A stretch of DNA of 64,000 nt, from positions 682,001 through 746,000 of the forward strand of contig CAVTRI010000002.1 in assembly GCA_963737075.1 (NCBI GenBank), given 5' to 3'. A program made the translations under genes and the position numbers. This stretch comes from CAVTRI01 sp963737075 (lineage in GTDB: Bacteria > Actinomycetota > Acidimicrobiia > Acidimicrobiales > Palsa-688). The notes beneath the pieces are model-generated. The model worked only from the letters and a program-made list of their open reading frames with translations, did not search any database and had not been told where the DNA came from. How positions within the stretch are numbered: position 1 is the first letter of the stretch; the number at the start of each line of letters is the position of its first letter. Below, piece by piece: positions 18,228-27,384 of the stretch.

Positions 18228-19823
18228 ATGCAGACCGACACCCGCCGGCCGCCCGGCGCCCCGGCCGCGGATCAGGGAGGACCGCCAGGTTGGCGACCCC
18301 TCGCGTCCCGGCGGCCGCCGGGGTGGCTGAGCTGGGGGGTGGTGGTCACGATCAGCATCGTGGGTGTCCTGGCGGTGATCAACGGTTGGGGTCCCCCACT
18401 GCTGTGGCTGGTCGCGGCCGCGGTCGCCGGCATCGGCTTCCACGCCCGGCGGCGGCGCTGGTGGGGTCTGGCCACGTGCGCAGCCGCGGTCGTTGTCCTC
18501 GTGGCCGTACCCAGCGAGGTGGCGCTGCGCGTGCAGGCCATTGCGGCGGTGGCGGTGTTCGCCGCGGTGGCCGCCGCGTGGCTGATCATCCACCGCAGGC
18601 GGCTGCGCGCGCCCGTCGGGCCCCTCCACAGCGACAGGCGTGGGCTGTTCGGCCCCCGCCCGCTGCCGACGCCAGGATGGCGGCTCATCCTGGTGCCGTT
18701 CCTCATCCTCGCCCTTCTGCTCGGGTTCGCCTTCGTGGGCGCCATGCGGACCCCAGGCAACCAGAACCTCGAGGCCAAGTGGGCAGACTGGCTGCGCAAC
18801 CACCACGCGGCCGGCCTGGCCAGCGACCTGGAGAAGGTCTACTACTCGCACAACGCTCCGCACCGGGGCGGCCAGGCGTCGCACCTCAACGCCATCCCCC
18901 GCACGCACCCGCTAGGCGGCCCGCACCCCGTCGTTCCGAGCCCTGCAGCGAGCGTCGTCAGCCCCTTCCTGCCCCCGCCGACCCCGGTGCGACTGGTCGT
19001 CCAGCCCGCCCTGCCCGGGGAGGGTCAGTGGGCGCCTACCGGGCCCCTCGTCCACGGGCACGCGGGGCTGTACGTCGCCCAGTTCCGGGCCGACAACGTG
19101 TACACGAGTCAGATCACCTCGGCCGTGTGGGTCGATCCCAAGATCGTCCACATCTCGCTGATTCCCGGCACCCAGGAGCCCGGCGGGGTCTGGCCGGAGC
19201 CGCCTTACATCCCGCCCAGCCAGCTGCCGTACGTCGTCGGCGCGTTCAACGGTGGCTTCCGAATGAAGGACGCCCACGGGGGCGTTTACCTCGACGGGCG
19301 GACCGCGGCCCCTCTTGTGGCGGGAGCGGCGTCGATGATCATCTACCAGGACGGGCACATCGATATCGGAACCTGGGGGACTGAGGTCAAAATGACCGCG
19401 CAGGTGACCGCGGTGCTGCAAAACCTGGTGATGATCGTCGACCACGGCCAGGCGGCGTCGAACGCCACGTACAACGACAACAGCATTTGGGGGTCGACGG
19501 TGGGGTCTCACACCGTGGTTCCCCGTTCGGGGATCGGGGTGACCGCGGACGGGGCGCTCGTGTACGTGGCCGGCCCGGCGTTGACCGCCAAGAGCCTCGG
19601 CGAGTCGCTGCAACGAGCGGGGGCGGTTCGGGCCTTGGCTCTCGACCTCAACCCGGAGTGGGTGACCTTCAACTTCTACCAGCCCGATCCCACAGCCCCG
19701 GACGGCGTGGTTGGTTCCAAGCTGTACCCGCAAATGCAGCGCCCCGCGGACCGGTACCTGCCGTTTACCCACGAGTCGCGGGACTTCTTCATGCTGACCA
19801 TCAACCCGGCCTCGGCACCGTAG
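18228..19823 (+). CDS. Phosphodiester glycosidase (NAGPA-type) membrane protein
   Basis: The product of about 531 residues has an N-terminal half with five probable transmembrane helices (for example WGVVVTISIVGVLAVINGW and LILVPFLILALLLGFAFVGA). A short Pro-rich linker leads to a C-terminal domain with YVVGAFNGGFRMKDAHGGVY and NDNSIWGSTVGSHTVVPRSGIGV, features of the phosphodiester glycosidase / N-acetylglucosamine-1-phosphodiester alpha-N-acetylglucosaminidase family (PF09992 type). The catalytic domain would lie outside the cell and cleave sugar phosphodiesters, for instance in cell-wall polymers. I choose ATG 18228; a GTG at 18207 is possible. It follows the trans-sulfuration pair on the same strand. 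Confidence 0.75.
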   Translation: MQTDTRRPPGAPAADQGGPPGWRPLASRRPPGWLSWGVVVTISIVGVLAVINGWGPPLLWLVAAAVAGIGFHARRRRWWGLATCAAAVVVLVAVPSEVALRVQAIAAVAVFAAVAAAWLIIHRRRLRAPVGPLHSDRRGLFGPRPLPTPGWRLILVPFLILALLLGFAFVGAMRTPGNQNLEAKWADWLRNHHAAGLASDLEKVYYSHNAPHRGGQASHLNAIPRTHPLGGPHPVVPSPAASVVSPFLPPPTPVRLVVQPALPGEGQWAPTGPLVHGHAGLYVAQFRADNVYTSQITSAVWVDPKIVHISLIPGTQEPGGVWPEPPYIPPSQLPYVVGAFNGGFRMKDAHGGVYLDGRTAAPLVAGAASMIIYQDGHIDIGTWGTEVKMTAQVTAVLQNLVMIVDHGQAASNATYNDNSIWGSTVGSHTVVPRSGIGVTADGALVYVAGPALTAKSLGESLQRAGAVRALALDLNPEWVTFNFYQPDPTAPDGVVGSKLYPQMQRPADRYLPFTHESRDFFMLTINPASAP

Positions 19824-19833
19824 GGTGGCCGCC

Positions 19834-21034
19834 ATGCGTCCGCCGCGCCCTCCTGGTCGAGAACATTCATCCCGTCGCGGTCGACCTGGTGCACGCCGCG
19901 GGCTACAGCGTCGAGACCACTGACCGAGCACTCGACGAGGCGGAGCTCGTCGACCGCGTGCACGACGTCACGCTGCTCGGCATCCGCTCACGGACCCAGA
20001 TCAGCGACACGGTCCTGCAGAAGGCGCCCAGCCTGCTTGCGGTCGGCGCTTTCTGCATCGGCACCAATCAGATCGACCTGAACGCGGCCGCCGAACGAGG
20101 GATCGCGGCGTTCAACGCCCCGTTTTCCAACACCCGCTCTGTCGTCGAGTTGGCGCTGGCCGAGATCGTGGCCCTCACCCGGCGGTTGACGGAGAAGAAC
20201 CGCGCCATGCACGACGGCGTGTGGGACAAATCGGCGGACGGCGCCCATGAGGTGCGTGGCCGCCGCCTCGGGATCGTTGGATACGGCAACATCGGCGCCC
20301 AGCTGTCGGTGCTGGCCGAGAGCCTGGGGATGTCGGTGTGGTTTTACGACACCGCCGACAAGCTGGCGCTCGGCAACGCCCGAAGCTGCGCCAGCCTCGA
20401 AGAGCTACTCGAGGCGGTCGACGTGGTCACGCTGCACGTCGACGGCCGGCCCGACAACCGCGGCTTCTTCGGCGACGCGGAGTTCGCCCGCATGCGGCCG
20501 GGGTCACTCTTCCTCAACCTTTCACGGGGCTTCGTGCTCGACGAGGCCGCCCTCCGCGCCCACGTCGAGTCGGGGCATCTGGCGGGTGGCGCGGTCGACG
20601 TGTTCGGGACGGAGCCGAGCAGCCGAGACGAACCGTTCGAGTCTCCGCTGCGCGGTCTCGACAACGTGATCCTCACCCCGCATATCGGCGGGAGCACCGA
20701 GGAGGCCCAGGTCGACATCGGCGAGTTCGTGGCCAAGAAGCTGGTGCAGTTCGTCCGTACTGGCAGCACAACGTTGTCGGTCAACCTACCCAACCTGGAG
20801 CTCCCGCCCCGCGCCGGAGCGCACGCACTGGTGCACATTCACCGCAACCTGCCGGGCGTGCTGGCCACCATCAACGGGATCTTCGCCGAGCACCGCATCA
20901 ACATCGAAGGACAGGCGCTCGGCACCCGGGGCGACATCGGGTACGTGATCACCGACATCGCCAGCGACTTCACCGACGAGATGCTCGTCCGCCTGCGTCA
21001 CATGGACGAGACCATCCGGCTCCGGTTGCTTTAG
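19834..21034 (+). CDS. serA: D-3-phosphoglycerate dehydrogenase, ACT-domain type; start frame ambiguous
   Basis: The coding frame (from about 19850) tracks E. coli-type SerA along its length: FCIGTNQIDLNAAAERGI, FNAPFSNTRSVVELALAEI, the NAD site GYGNIGAQLSVLAESLGM, NLSRGFVLD, TPHIGGSTEEAQ and a C-terminal ACT domain (HIHRNLPGVLATINGIFAEH). It oxidises 3-phosphoglycerate, the first step of serine synthesis, and is usually serine-inhibited through the ACT domain. The only sensible start, ATG 19834 with MRPPR, is in the wrong frame by one base; losing one C from the CCC at about 19847-19850 would join it to LLVENIHP. So either a frameshift sits at the N-terminus or an unusual start codon is used. 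Serine supplies the upstream CBS. Confidence 0.85.
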
Positions 21035-21108
21035 GCCGGCTGCGGTCTCTCGTTCGCTTTTTGGGTCCTTTTCCTTCCACGGGTCCCCGCGTACCTTTCT
21101 CGGTCCGT

Positions 21109-21135
21109 CCGCCCACATGTCACGTGGGCGGTTTC
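21109..21135 (+). terminator. Hairpin after serA
   Basis: An 8-bp perfect stem, CCGCCCAC (21109-21116) and GTGGGCGG (21124-21131), has a 7-base loop and is followed by TTTC. It sits 75 bp after the serA stop and before the convergent anti-sigma gene, so it may serve both strands. Confidence 0.5.
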
Positions 21136-21191
21136 AAGGGGTCCGCGCAACGGAGGGCCCGAGATTGCAGACGGACCCGAGATTTCGCCGC

Positions 21192-21920
21192 TCACACGGG
21201 AACGGTGGCGAGGACGCCGCACCCGGACGTGGCCGTGACCACCGCGACGTGCCCGGTGCCGATCGGGTACACGAACACCACCGCCGGGGTGCCCTGATAG
21301 GTCACCGCTTCGCTCAGCTCGGCGGCGTCACCCGCGGCCCCCGCGTGTTGTGCCGCCACACCGGCACAGCGCGTGTCTGGAGCCACAGGACGGCCCCCCG
21401 ACGCCAGCATCGCCGCGAGCGAGGCCCGCAGCTGGTCCGGGCCGTTCAGCACCGGCGGCGCCGGCTCGGCGGCCGCTCCGCTCTCGGCCCCTCCGACCCT
21501 TTCGGCACCTCCGGTGGCCGGCGTGAGGCCGGGCTGGGCGGCGGCGGGCGCCCGGGTGATTGCCGGGCCCGCGCTTGATGTCGAGGCCGAGTGCCCGTTG
21601 GCCAGCGTCGCCACGCTGACGCCCACGACCACGGCGGCCGCGGCTGCGGCGGCGCCGGCCAAGACGAAGATCCGGCGCCGTGAGGGCCTTGGCGCCCCAT
21701 GCGCCCACGCGTCGCCCGCCGCCGTGACCGCTTCCTCGAGCGCACCGGAGGGCGGAGGTGGGGGTGGCTGCGCCACTTCGGCGGCGGCCGCCCGCCACCG
21801 CTCCACGCCGGCCCGGCACGCGGAGCACCCCGACAGGTGGCTTTCGACGTCCGCGGCCGCCAAGCCGTCCACCGCATCCGAAAGCTCCACCTCGTCCAAA
21901 TGCCGGGTGCCGTCAGCCAT
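21192..21920 (-). CDS. Zinc-finger-type anti-sigma factor, membrane
   Basis: The 242-residue protein starts at ATG 21920. The N-terminus contains VESHLSGCSACRAGVERW, the HxxxCxxC core of zinc-binding anti-sigma domains. A single transmembrane helix (RRIFVLAGAAAAAAAVVVGVSVATLA) follows a Pro-rich segment, then an extracellular Ala/Gly-rich region and a C-terminal domain with VTYQGTPAVVFVYPIGTGHVAVV. It would hold the partner ECF sigma factor inactive at the membrane. The start codon lies within the last 8 bp of the sigma gene, so the pair is translationally coupled. Confidence 0.85.
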   Translation of the reverse strand: MADGTRHLDEVELSDAVDGLAAADVESHLSGCSACRAGVERWRAAAAEVAQPPPPPPSGALEEAVTAAGDAWAHGAPRPSRRRIFVLAGAAAAAAAVVVGVSVATLANGHSASTSSAGPAITRAPAAAQPGLTPATGGAERVGGAESGAAAEPAPPVLNGPDQLRASLAAMLASGGRPVAPDTRCAGVAAQHAGAAGDAAELSEAVTYQGTPAVVFVYPIGTGHVAVVTATSGCGVLATVPV

Positions 21921-22458
21921 CGGGCGCCTCCGCCAGGAGCCGGACGAGCGCGGCACGGCCCCGGGCGATGCGCGACCGCACCGTCCCCGGCGGGATACGG
22001 AGCACGTCGCCGATCTCTACGTAGTCCAGGCCGCACAGGTCTCGCAGCACGACCGGCGCCCGGAACTCAGGTGCCACGCGGAGCAATGCGGCGTCGACGT
22101 CGAGGCGGGCGGCGTGCTCCTCGGTACCGGTGCCTCCTGTCATCGCGGAGCTGGCCCCGGCACGCCGCCCGCGCTCGGAAGGTGCGCTCACCGGGAGAGG
22201 GGTCAGCGGCCGGCGGCGCCGTCGGCGCAGCTCATCGAGACTGGCGTTGACCGCCACCCTGTAGGACCACGTAGAGAACTGGCTTCTGCGGTCAAAGCTT
22301 CGCAGGCCTCTGGCGATGGCGATCATGGCGTCCTGGGCGGCGTCGGCAGCGTCGGCGTCGTTGCCGGTGAGACGCCGGCAGACCGCGAACAATCGCGGGT
22401 AGTGCTCCCGTAGGAGGTCGTCCAGCGCCCGTGCGTCCCCCCGGCACGCCCGGTCCAC
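21913..22458 (-). CDS. RNA polymerase ECF (sigma-70 family) sigma factor
   Basis: The 181-residue protein has region 2 (LLREHYPRLFAVCRRLTGNDADAADAAQDAMIAIARGLRSF with FSTWSYRVAVNASLDELRRRRRR) and region 4 (LRVAPEFRAPVVLRDLCGLDYVEIGDVLRIPPGTVRSRIARGR), the -35 reading helix-turn-helix. The linker is longer than average. GTG 22458 is used because a TAG closes the frame further upstream. The immediate partner anti-sigma gene is downstream and overlapping. Regulon not known; self-regulated promoters are common for such pairs. Confidence 0.88.
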   Translation of the reverse strand: MDRACRGDARALDDLLREHYPRLFAVCRRLTGNDADAADAAQDAMIAIARGLRSFDRRSQFSTWSYRVAVNASLDELRRRRRRPLTPLPVSAPSERGRRAGASSAMTGGTGTEEHAARLDVDAALLRVAPEFRAPVVLRDLCGLDYVEIGDVLRIPPGTVRSRIARGRAALVRLLAEAPDG

Positions 22459-22578
22459 CAGGGCGTCGTCGTCTGCCGCGATGCGCGAGAGCCTACAGGC
22501 ACACCTTGTTTGACGATCGGACGCGCGGCCGGGGTTCCCGGGCTGGGTGCGGGCCGGGCGGCAAAGAAGGCCGAGCCG

Positions 22579-23736
22579 TCAGGTGGTGTAGTCGGCGTTG
22601 ATCCGCACGTACTCGGCGCTGAGGTCGCACCCGTACACGGTGATCTCGCCGTCGGCGATGCCGAGTTCGACCTCGATGTCGACATGGTCGGCAGCCATGG
22701 CCGTCTCCAGGGCGCGCAACCCGGGCTCGGACGGGAACGCAAGGTAGGCCGGGACCTCACCGATCCAGATGGCCACCCGATCCGGGTCGATGTCGATGTC
22801 GTCCTCGCACTTGCCGATCGCCATCGCCACCCGTCCCCAGTTGGGGTCGGCGCCGTGGACGGCTGCTTTCACCAACGGCGAGTTGACGACGGCCTTCCCG
22901 ACCCGCCGGGCCTGGTCACGATCGCGGGCGCCGCGCACCGTGACAGTCAGCAGTTTGGTGGCCCCTTCGCCGTCCCGGGCCAACTGCAGCGTCAGGTCGA
23001 GGCATACTTCGCGAACCGCCACCGCGAGCTCCGCTTCGCCCACCGGGCCAGCCGCGCCGTTGCCCAGGATGACCGCAGTGTCAGAGGTCGAGGTGTCCGT
23101 ATCGATGCTCAGGCAGTTGAACGTGTCGTCGACGGTCCGCCGCCACAGCCGGTCGAGCATCCCGGCGTCGACCTCGGCGTCGGTCAGGACGAACGCCAGC
23201 ATGGTGGCCATGCGGGGTTCGATCATGCCCACCCCTTTGGCCACCCCGACCACCCTGGCATCACCCGCGGACCGCCACGCCGTCTTCGGCACGGTGTCAG
23301 TGGTCATGATGGCCCGCGCCACCTGGCCGGCGTCGGCGTCGAACGGCGAGGTGCCGAGAGCCGAAAAGTGCTTGCGAAGGGACGGCATCGGGTAGGGGCG
23401 GCCGATGACGCCGGTGCTGGCCACCAGCACCTGGTTCGCGGGGATGCCGGTCGCCTCGCCGACCAGCTCGGTGAGCTCGAGCGCGTCGCGATAGCCCTGC
23501 TCGCCAGTCGCCACGTTGGCGTTTTTCGCCACGACCACCACCGCCCGGGCGCTTCCCCCTCGCGCTCGCGGCCGGCTGATCGTGACGCTGGGCCCTTCAA
23601 ACCGGCTGCGGGTGAACATTCCCGCGCTGGCACACGGCCATTTCGACACGATCACCGCGACGTCATCGCCTTCCTCGTCGCGAAGACCGCCCCGGCCGGT
23701 GTGGGCGACGAAGCCCCGTGGCAGGTGAACCTGCAT
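22579..23736 (-). CDS. argJ: Bifunctional glutamate/ornithine N-acetyltransferase
   Basis: The 385-residue enzyme of arginine synthesis is made as a precursor that self-cleaves between Ala and Thr in the motif seen here as GMIEPRMATMLAFVLTDA. Other conserved blocks are NANVATGEQG, LVASTGVIGRP, CLSIDTDTSTSDTAV and VKAAVHGADPNWGRV. It moves acetyl from N-acetylornithine to glutamate and can also use acetyl-CoA. I take ATG 23736, one base after the BldC-like gene's stop codon; the longer frame upstream is that gene's shadow. No other arg gene lies in the window. Confidence 0.93.
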   Translation of the reverse strand: MQVHLPRGFVAHTGRGGLRDEEGDDVAVIVSKWPCASAGMFTRSRFEGPSVTISRPRARGGSARAVVVVAKNANVATGEQGYRDALELTELVGEATGIPANQVLVASTGVIGRPYPMPSLRKHFSALGTSPFDADAGQVARAIMTTDTVPKTAWRSAGDARVVGVAKGVGMIEPRMATMLAFVLTDAEVDAGMLDRLWRRTVDDTFNCLSIDTDTSTSDTAVILGNGAAGPVGEAELAVAVREVCLDLTLQLARDGEGATKLLTVTVRGARDRDQARRVGKAVVNSPLVKAAVHGADPNWGRVAMAIGKCEDDIDIDPDRVAIWIGEVPAYLAFPSEPGLRALETAMAADHVDIEVELGIADGEITVYGCDLSAEYVRINADYTT

Positions 23737-23737
23737 G

Positions 23738-23941
23738 TCAGCCCTCGGCGCCGCGCGTCTCCATCTGCTCGAGGATCGACCGGATCTCAGAAGCCCGGAA
23801 TCGGCGATGCCCACCCAGCGTCCGGATGGCCGTGATCTTCCCCGCCCGCGCCCATCGGGTAACGGTCTTGGGGTTGACCCGAAACAACGTCGCAACCTCC
23901 GCGGGAGTCAAGAGAGCGTCCGGTTGGGGCTGTTCGGCCAT
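23738..23941 (-). CDS. bldC: BldC-type MerR-like DNA-binding protein
   Basis: The 67-residue product is a single winged helix-turn-helix: DALLTPAEVATLFRVNPKTVTRWARAGKI then TAIRTLGGHRRFRASEIRSILEQM. This matches Streptomyces BldC in length and sequence style. BldC controls developmental timing by cooperative binding to direct repeats. Location next to purM and purF also matches its setting in Streptomyces genomes. ATG 23941 is chosen because the sequence upstream shows no homology; the 143-bp spacer before purM holds its promoter region. Confidence 0.88.
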   Translation of the reverse strand: MAEQPQPDALLTPAEVATLFRVNPKTVTRWARAGKITAIRTLGGHRRFRASEIRSILEQMETRGAEG

Positions 23942-24084
23942 GATGGGGGTTTCCTTCCCGGTGTCCGCTGCTGACGTATATGACCGGTCCGGGGCACTTT
24001 TGCACCCAAAGGGGCTAGTTAGCAAACGGTCCTCGGCGAACGGTCGCTGCAATCAGCGCCCGTCGAGGGCCGAGCAACGTCGGA

Positions 24085-25143
24085 CTAGACGAAACGGACT
24101 CGCCCCGCGCCCTCTTCGACGTGCCCGATCACGGTGGCCTGCTGGCCAGCACCGCGGGCGACCGCCAACGCCTCGTCGGCCTGCGGTGCGGGCATGATGA
24201 CCACCATCCCGATCCCGAGATTGAACACACGGCGCATCTCGTCATCGCTCACCGCGCCCGCGGCCTGGATCTCGGCGAAGATGCGAGGGCACTCCCACCT
24301 GTCCAGCTCGACGACGGCATCGAGCGGGGCCGGAAGGACCCGGGGGAGGTTGCCCGGCAGGCCGCCGCCAGTGATATGGGCTGCGGCGCGGACGTCGACG
24401 GCGCCGATGATGGCCAGCACGCTGGGGGTGTAGATGACCGATGGGCGGAGCAGCTCGTCGGCCAGCGTGTGTGAGGCGCCCGGCCACGCGGGCCCATCCA
24501 GGGGGCGTCCGGCGATGTCGAGCAGTGCCCGCCGGGCCAGGGAGTAGCCGTTGCTCCGCAGACCGGGCGATGACAAGCCGATCAGCGCGTCCCCCGGGGC
24601 GACGTGCGACGGGCCGTCCAGGAGACGGCGGCGTTCGACGATCCCGACAGCGAACCCGGCGATGTCGACCTCGCCGGGCTCCAGGAGCCCCGGGTGTTCG
24701 GCCAGCTCGCCGCCGATGATGGCGCACCCGGCCTGCTGGCAGCCGGCGGCGATGCCCGTCATGATGGCCCGCACCTGCTGCGGGTCGACGGCGCCCAAGA
24801 GCTGGTAGTCGAGGAAGAAAAGTGGCCGCGCCCCGCAGCACACGAGATCGTCCACGCACATCGCCACCAGATCGATGCCGACGGTGTCGAAGCGGCCGGT
24901 CGCGGCGACCACCGCCATCTTGGTGCCCACCCCGTCCGTCGAGGCGACCAGAACCGGTTCGTCGTAGCCGGCCGGGAGGGCGAACAGGCCCCCGAACCCG
25001 CCGATCCCGCCGAGCGGTCCGGGCACGTCTGTCGTGGATGCGATCAGGTCCCGCATGGCGTCGACCGCCCGGTCTGCGGCGTCGATATCGACGCCCGCCG
25101 CCGCGTAGGTGAGCCCGCCGAGAGGAGCGGACCCCTCAGCCAA
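24085..25143 (-). CDS. purM: Phosphoribosylformylglycinamidine cyclo-ligase
   Basis: The 352-residue AIR synthetase belongs to the PurM/PurL/SelD fold: GGLTYAAAGVDIDAADRAVD, LVASTDGVGTKMAVVAAT, DLVAMCVDDLVCCGARPLFFLDY and HITGGGLPGNLPRVLP. It closes the imidazole ring in purine synthesis. Eight bases overlap the end of purF on the same strand, so the two are co-translated. It is the last gene of the purL-F-M segment, with bldC following after a spacer. Confidence 0.95.
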   Translation of the reverse strand: MAEGSAPLGGLTYAAAGVDIDAADRAVDAMRDLIASTTDVPGPLGGIGGFGGLFALPAGYDEPVLVASTDGVGTKMAVVAATGRFDTVGIDLVAMCVDDLVCCGARPLFFLDYQLLGAVDPQQVRAIMTGIAAGCQQAGCAIIGGELAEHPGLLEPGEVDIAGFAVGIVERRRLLDGPSHVAPGDALIGLSSPGLRSNGYSLARRALLDIAGRPLDGPAWPGASHTLADELLRPSVIYTPSVLAIIGAVDVRAAAHITGGGLPGNLPRVLPAPLDAVVELDRWECPRIFAEIQAAGAVSDDEMRRVFNLGIGMVVIMPAPQADEALAVARGAGQQATVIGHVEEGAGRVRFV

Positions 25144-26611
25144 GAGAGGCTTCCGTGGGCGACGAGACGGGAACGCCGCAGGCAGAAGGCCGCACCGACA
25201 GTGAGACCGGCACCGGGTAGTTGCCAGTCAGGCAGGCATCGCAGAACCCGGCGCCCGGCGCCCCGGTCGCCTCCTTGAGGGCGTCGAGCCCGAGATAGGC
25301 GAGGCTGTCGGCGCCGAGGTATTCGCACACTTCGCCGACCGAAAGGTTGGCGGCGATCAGTTCGGCGCGCGTGCCCGTGTCGAGGCCGTAATAACAGGGC
25401 CACCGGTACGGCGGCGAGGAGATGCGCAGGTGGACCTCTTTCGCCCCGCTGTCACGGAGCATGCGGACCATGGCCCGGGTGGTCGTGCCCCGCACGATGG
25501 AGTCGTCGACCACCACGAGCCGTCGTCCGGAGATGGCGTCCCGCAGCGGGTTGAGCTTGCGCCGCACTCCCCGAGCTCGCTGGACCTGGTCGGGCACGAT
25601 GAACGTCCGCCCGATGTACCGGTTTTTCACCAGTCCCTGGCCGTAGGGAATGCCGCTACGTCGGGCATAGCCCTCGGCGGCCGGCAGTCCGGAGTCGGGG
25701 ACACCCATCACCAGGTCGGCAGGCACGGGTGCCACGTCGGCCAGCAGCTCGCCCATACGCAGGCGGGCGGAGTGGACCTCCTGGCCGTACAGACGGCTGT
25801 CAGGCCGGGCGAGGTATACGAACTCGAGGAGGCAGAGCTTTGGATCCACCTGCTCGGGCGGCCACGGGCGAATACTGCGCTGGCCGTTCTCGTCGATCAC
25901 GAGCACCTCACCCGGTTCGAGCTCCCGGACGAAGTGGGCACCAACGGTGTCGAGCGCGGGCGTCTCCGATGCCAGCACCCAGCCGCCGTCTCCCAGGGTG
26001 CCGAGGCACAGGGGCCGGAAGCCGTTGGGGTCGCGGACGCCCACGAGCCGGCGGGGATCGAGGATGACGAGCGAGAACGCGCCCTCGAGCTTGGGCAGGC
26101 TCTCCACGAGCGCCTGCTCCAGATCGGGGTCCGCGAGCAGGCTGCGGGCAATCAGCTCGGCCATCACGTCGCTGTCGCTGGCCACCGTGCCGGGCAGCAT
26201 CCCCAGCTCCCCGGCGAGAGCGGCGGTATTCGTCAGGTTGCCGTTGTGACCCAACGCGAACGACGTCGAGCCGGCCGGCCGGTAAACGGGCTGCGCGTTG
26301 TGCCACGTCGAGGCGCCGGTCGTCGAGTAGCGGGTGTGGCCGATGGCCATGTGGCCAACCAGGCCCGCCAGGTTGTACTCGTTGAAGACGTTGCTGACGA
26401 GGCCCATGTCCTTGACGATGAGGATCTCCGCCCCATCCGACACGGCCATGCCCGCAGATTCCTGCCCGCGGTGCTGCAGCGCGTAGAGCCCGTCGTAGGT
26501 GAGATGGGCGACCGCCCGGCCGGGCGCGTAGACGCCGAAGACCCCGCACGCCTCGCGCGGCGACTCGTCCTCGGGGGGAAGGTTCATGGAGGCGCCGGGC
26601 ACGTGCTTCAT
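25136..26611 (-). CDS. purF: Amidophosphoribosyltransferase
   Basis: The 491-residue enzyme has an N-terminal glutaminase (Ntn) domain with catalytic Cys in REACGVFGVYAPGRAVAHL, preceded by a short propeptide, LYALQHRGQESAG, and a C-terminal PRTase with the PRPP loop VVVDDSIVRGTTTRAMVRML. The Cys cluster used by the Bacillus-type Fe-S form is partly present (DACLTGNYPVP). It catalyses the first committed step of purine synthesis. ATG 26611 or ATG 26587 may start it. A nitroreductase gene on the opposite strand begins 12 bp away. Confidence 0.95.
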   Translation of the reverse strand: MKHVPGASMNLPPEDESPREACGVFGVYAPGRAVAHLTYDGLYALQHRGQESAGMAVSDGAEILIVKDMGLVSNVFNEYNLAGLVGHMAIGHTRYSTTGASTWHNAQPVYRPAGSTSFALGHNGNLTNTAALAGELGMLPGTVASDSDVMAELIARSLLADPDLEQALVESLPKLEGAFSLVILDPRRLVGVRDPNGFRPLCLGTLGDGGWVLASETPALDTVGAHFVRELEPGEVLVIDENGQRSIRPWPPEQVDPKLCLLEFVYLARPDSRLYGQEVHSARLRMGELLADVAPVPADLVMGVPDSGLPAAEGYARRSGIPYGQGLVKNRYIGRTFIVPDQVQRARGVRRKLNPLRDAISGRRLVVVDDSIVRGTTTRAMVRMLRDSGAKEVHLRISSPPYRWPCYYGLDTGTRAELIAANLSVGEVCEYLGADSLAYLGLDALKEATGAPGAGFCDACLTGNYPVPVSLSVRPSACGVPVSSPTEASLG

Positions 26612-26622
26612 TCTCTCACACG

Positions 26623-27375
26623 GTGAAGCCCATCCGGCAGACTCGGGCGGTGGAACTGACGCAGATGCCGCTGGCCACCGGCCAGGTCGCTCTGATGGAG
26701 GGCCTGGCGACCACGCGAGCGATCCGCCGCTACCGCGACGAACCCGTTCCCGACGGGGTCCTGCGCGACGTGCTGTTCGCCGCGACCCGCGCCCCGAGCG
26801 GCTCCAACCGGCAGCCATTCCGGTTCTTGGTGCTGACCGACAGTCCCCGGGCAGCCGAGGCCAAGGCACTGATCGGGCGTGCCGCCCGTCAGGTGTGGGC
26901 CAACAAACGCCGGGCCGACCGCTACGACGCCGGGTCGGGACAGGACGAGTCGTCGCCCAAGGCCCGCATGGATCGCACCATGCAGGCCTATGTCGAGCAC
27001 TTCGAGCAGGTGCCGGCGTTGATCCTCCCGTGCCTCGTGAGGTACCGGGCGCCCACGCCGTTCGAGGGTGCGTCGGTGTACCCGGCCTGCCAGAACGTGC
27101 TGCTGGCCGCCCGCGCCCTCGGGTGGGGCGGCGTGTTGACGGGTTTTCAGGGCCTGGTGGACGCCGAGCTGCGAGAGCTGCTGGAGATACCCGACGGGGT
27201 GTTCTTGGCGGCGACCATCACGCTGGGGCGGCCGGTCGGACGCCACGGCCCGGTGCGGCGCCGACCCATGAGAGAGTTGGTCTACGCCGACCGATGGGGT
27301 GACGCCGCGCAGTGGGCGGTCGACCCGCCGGGTGCCGCCCACACGGCCGCCGGGCCGCCCCGTGCGAACACCTGA
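26623..27375 (+). CDS. Nitroreductase family protein
   Basis: The 250-residue FMN protein has TTRAIRRYRDEPVPDGVLRDVLFAATRAPSGSNRQPFRFLV, the nitroreductase N-terminal signature including the FMN-contacting RxxR and SGxNxQP, and ASVYPACQNVLLAARALGWGGVLTGF later. Such enzymes reduce nitro groups, quinones or enone-like substrates with NAD(P)H. GTG 26623 opens the frame; ATG 26665 is a plausible shorter start. It lies between purF and purL on the opposite strand, and its stop is part of a palindrome shared with the purL stop. Confidence 0.82.
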   Translation: MKPIRQTRAVELTQMPLATGQVALMEGLATTRAIRRYRDEPVPDGVLRDVLFAATRAPSGSNRQPFRFLVLTDSPRAAEAKALIGRAARQVWANKRRADRYDAGSGQDESSPKARMDRTMQAYVEHFEQVPALILPCLVRYRAPTPFEGASVYPACQNVLLAARALGWGGVLTGFQGLVDAELRELLEIPDGVFLAATITLGRPVGRHGPVRRRPMRELVYADRWGDAAQWAVDPPGAAHTAAGPPRANT

Positions 27376-27384
27376 GGCCTCAGG
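27371..27384. other. Perfect palindrome at convergent stop codons
   Basis: CCTGAGGCCTCAGG is a 14-bp perfect palindrome containing the TGA of the nitroreductase and the TGA (as TCA) of purL. It may simply be coincidence, or a minimal bidirectional signal. There is no T-run. Confidence 0.35.
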
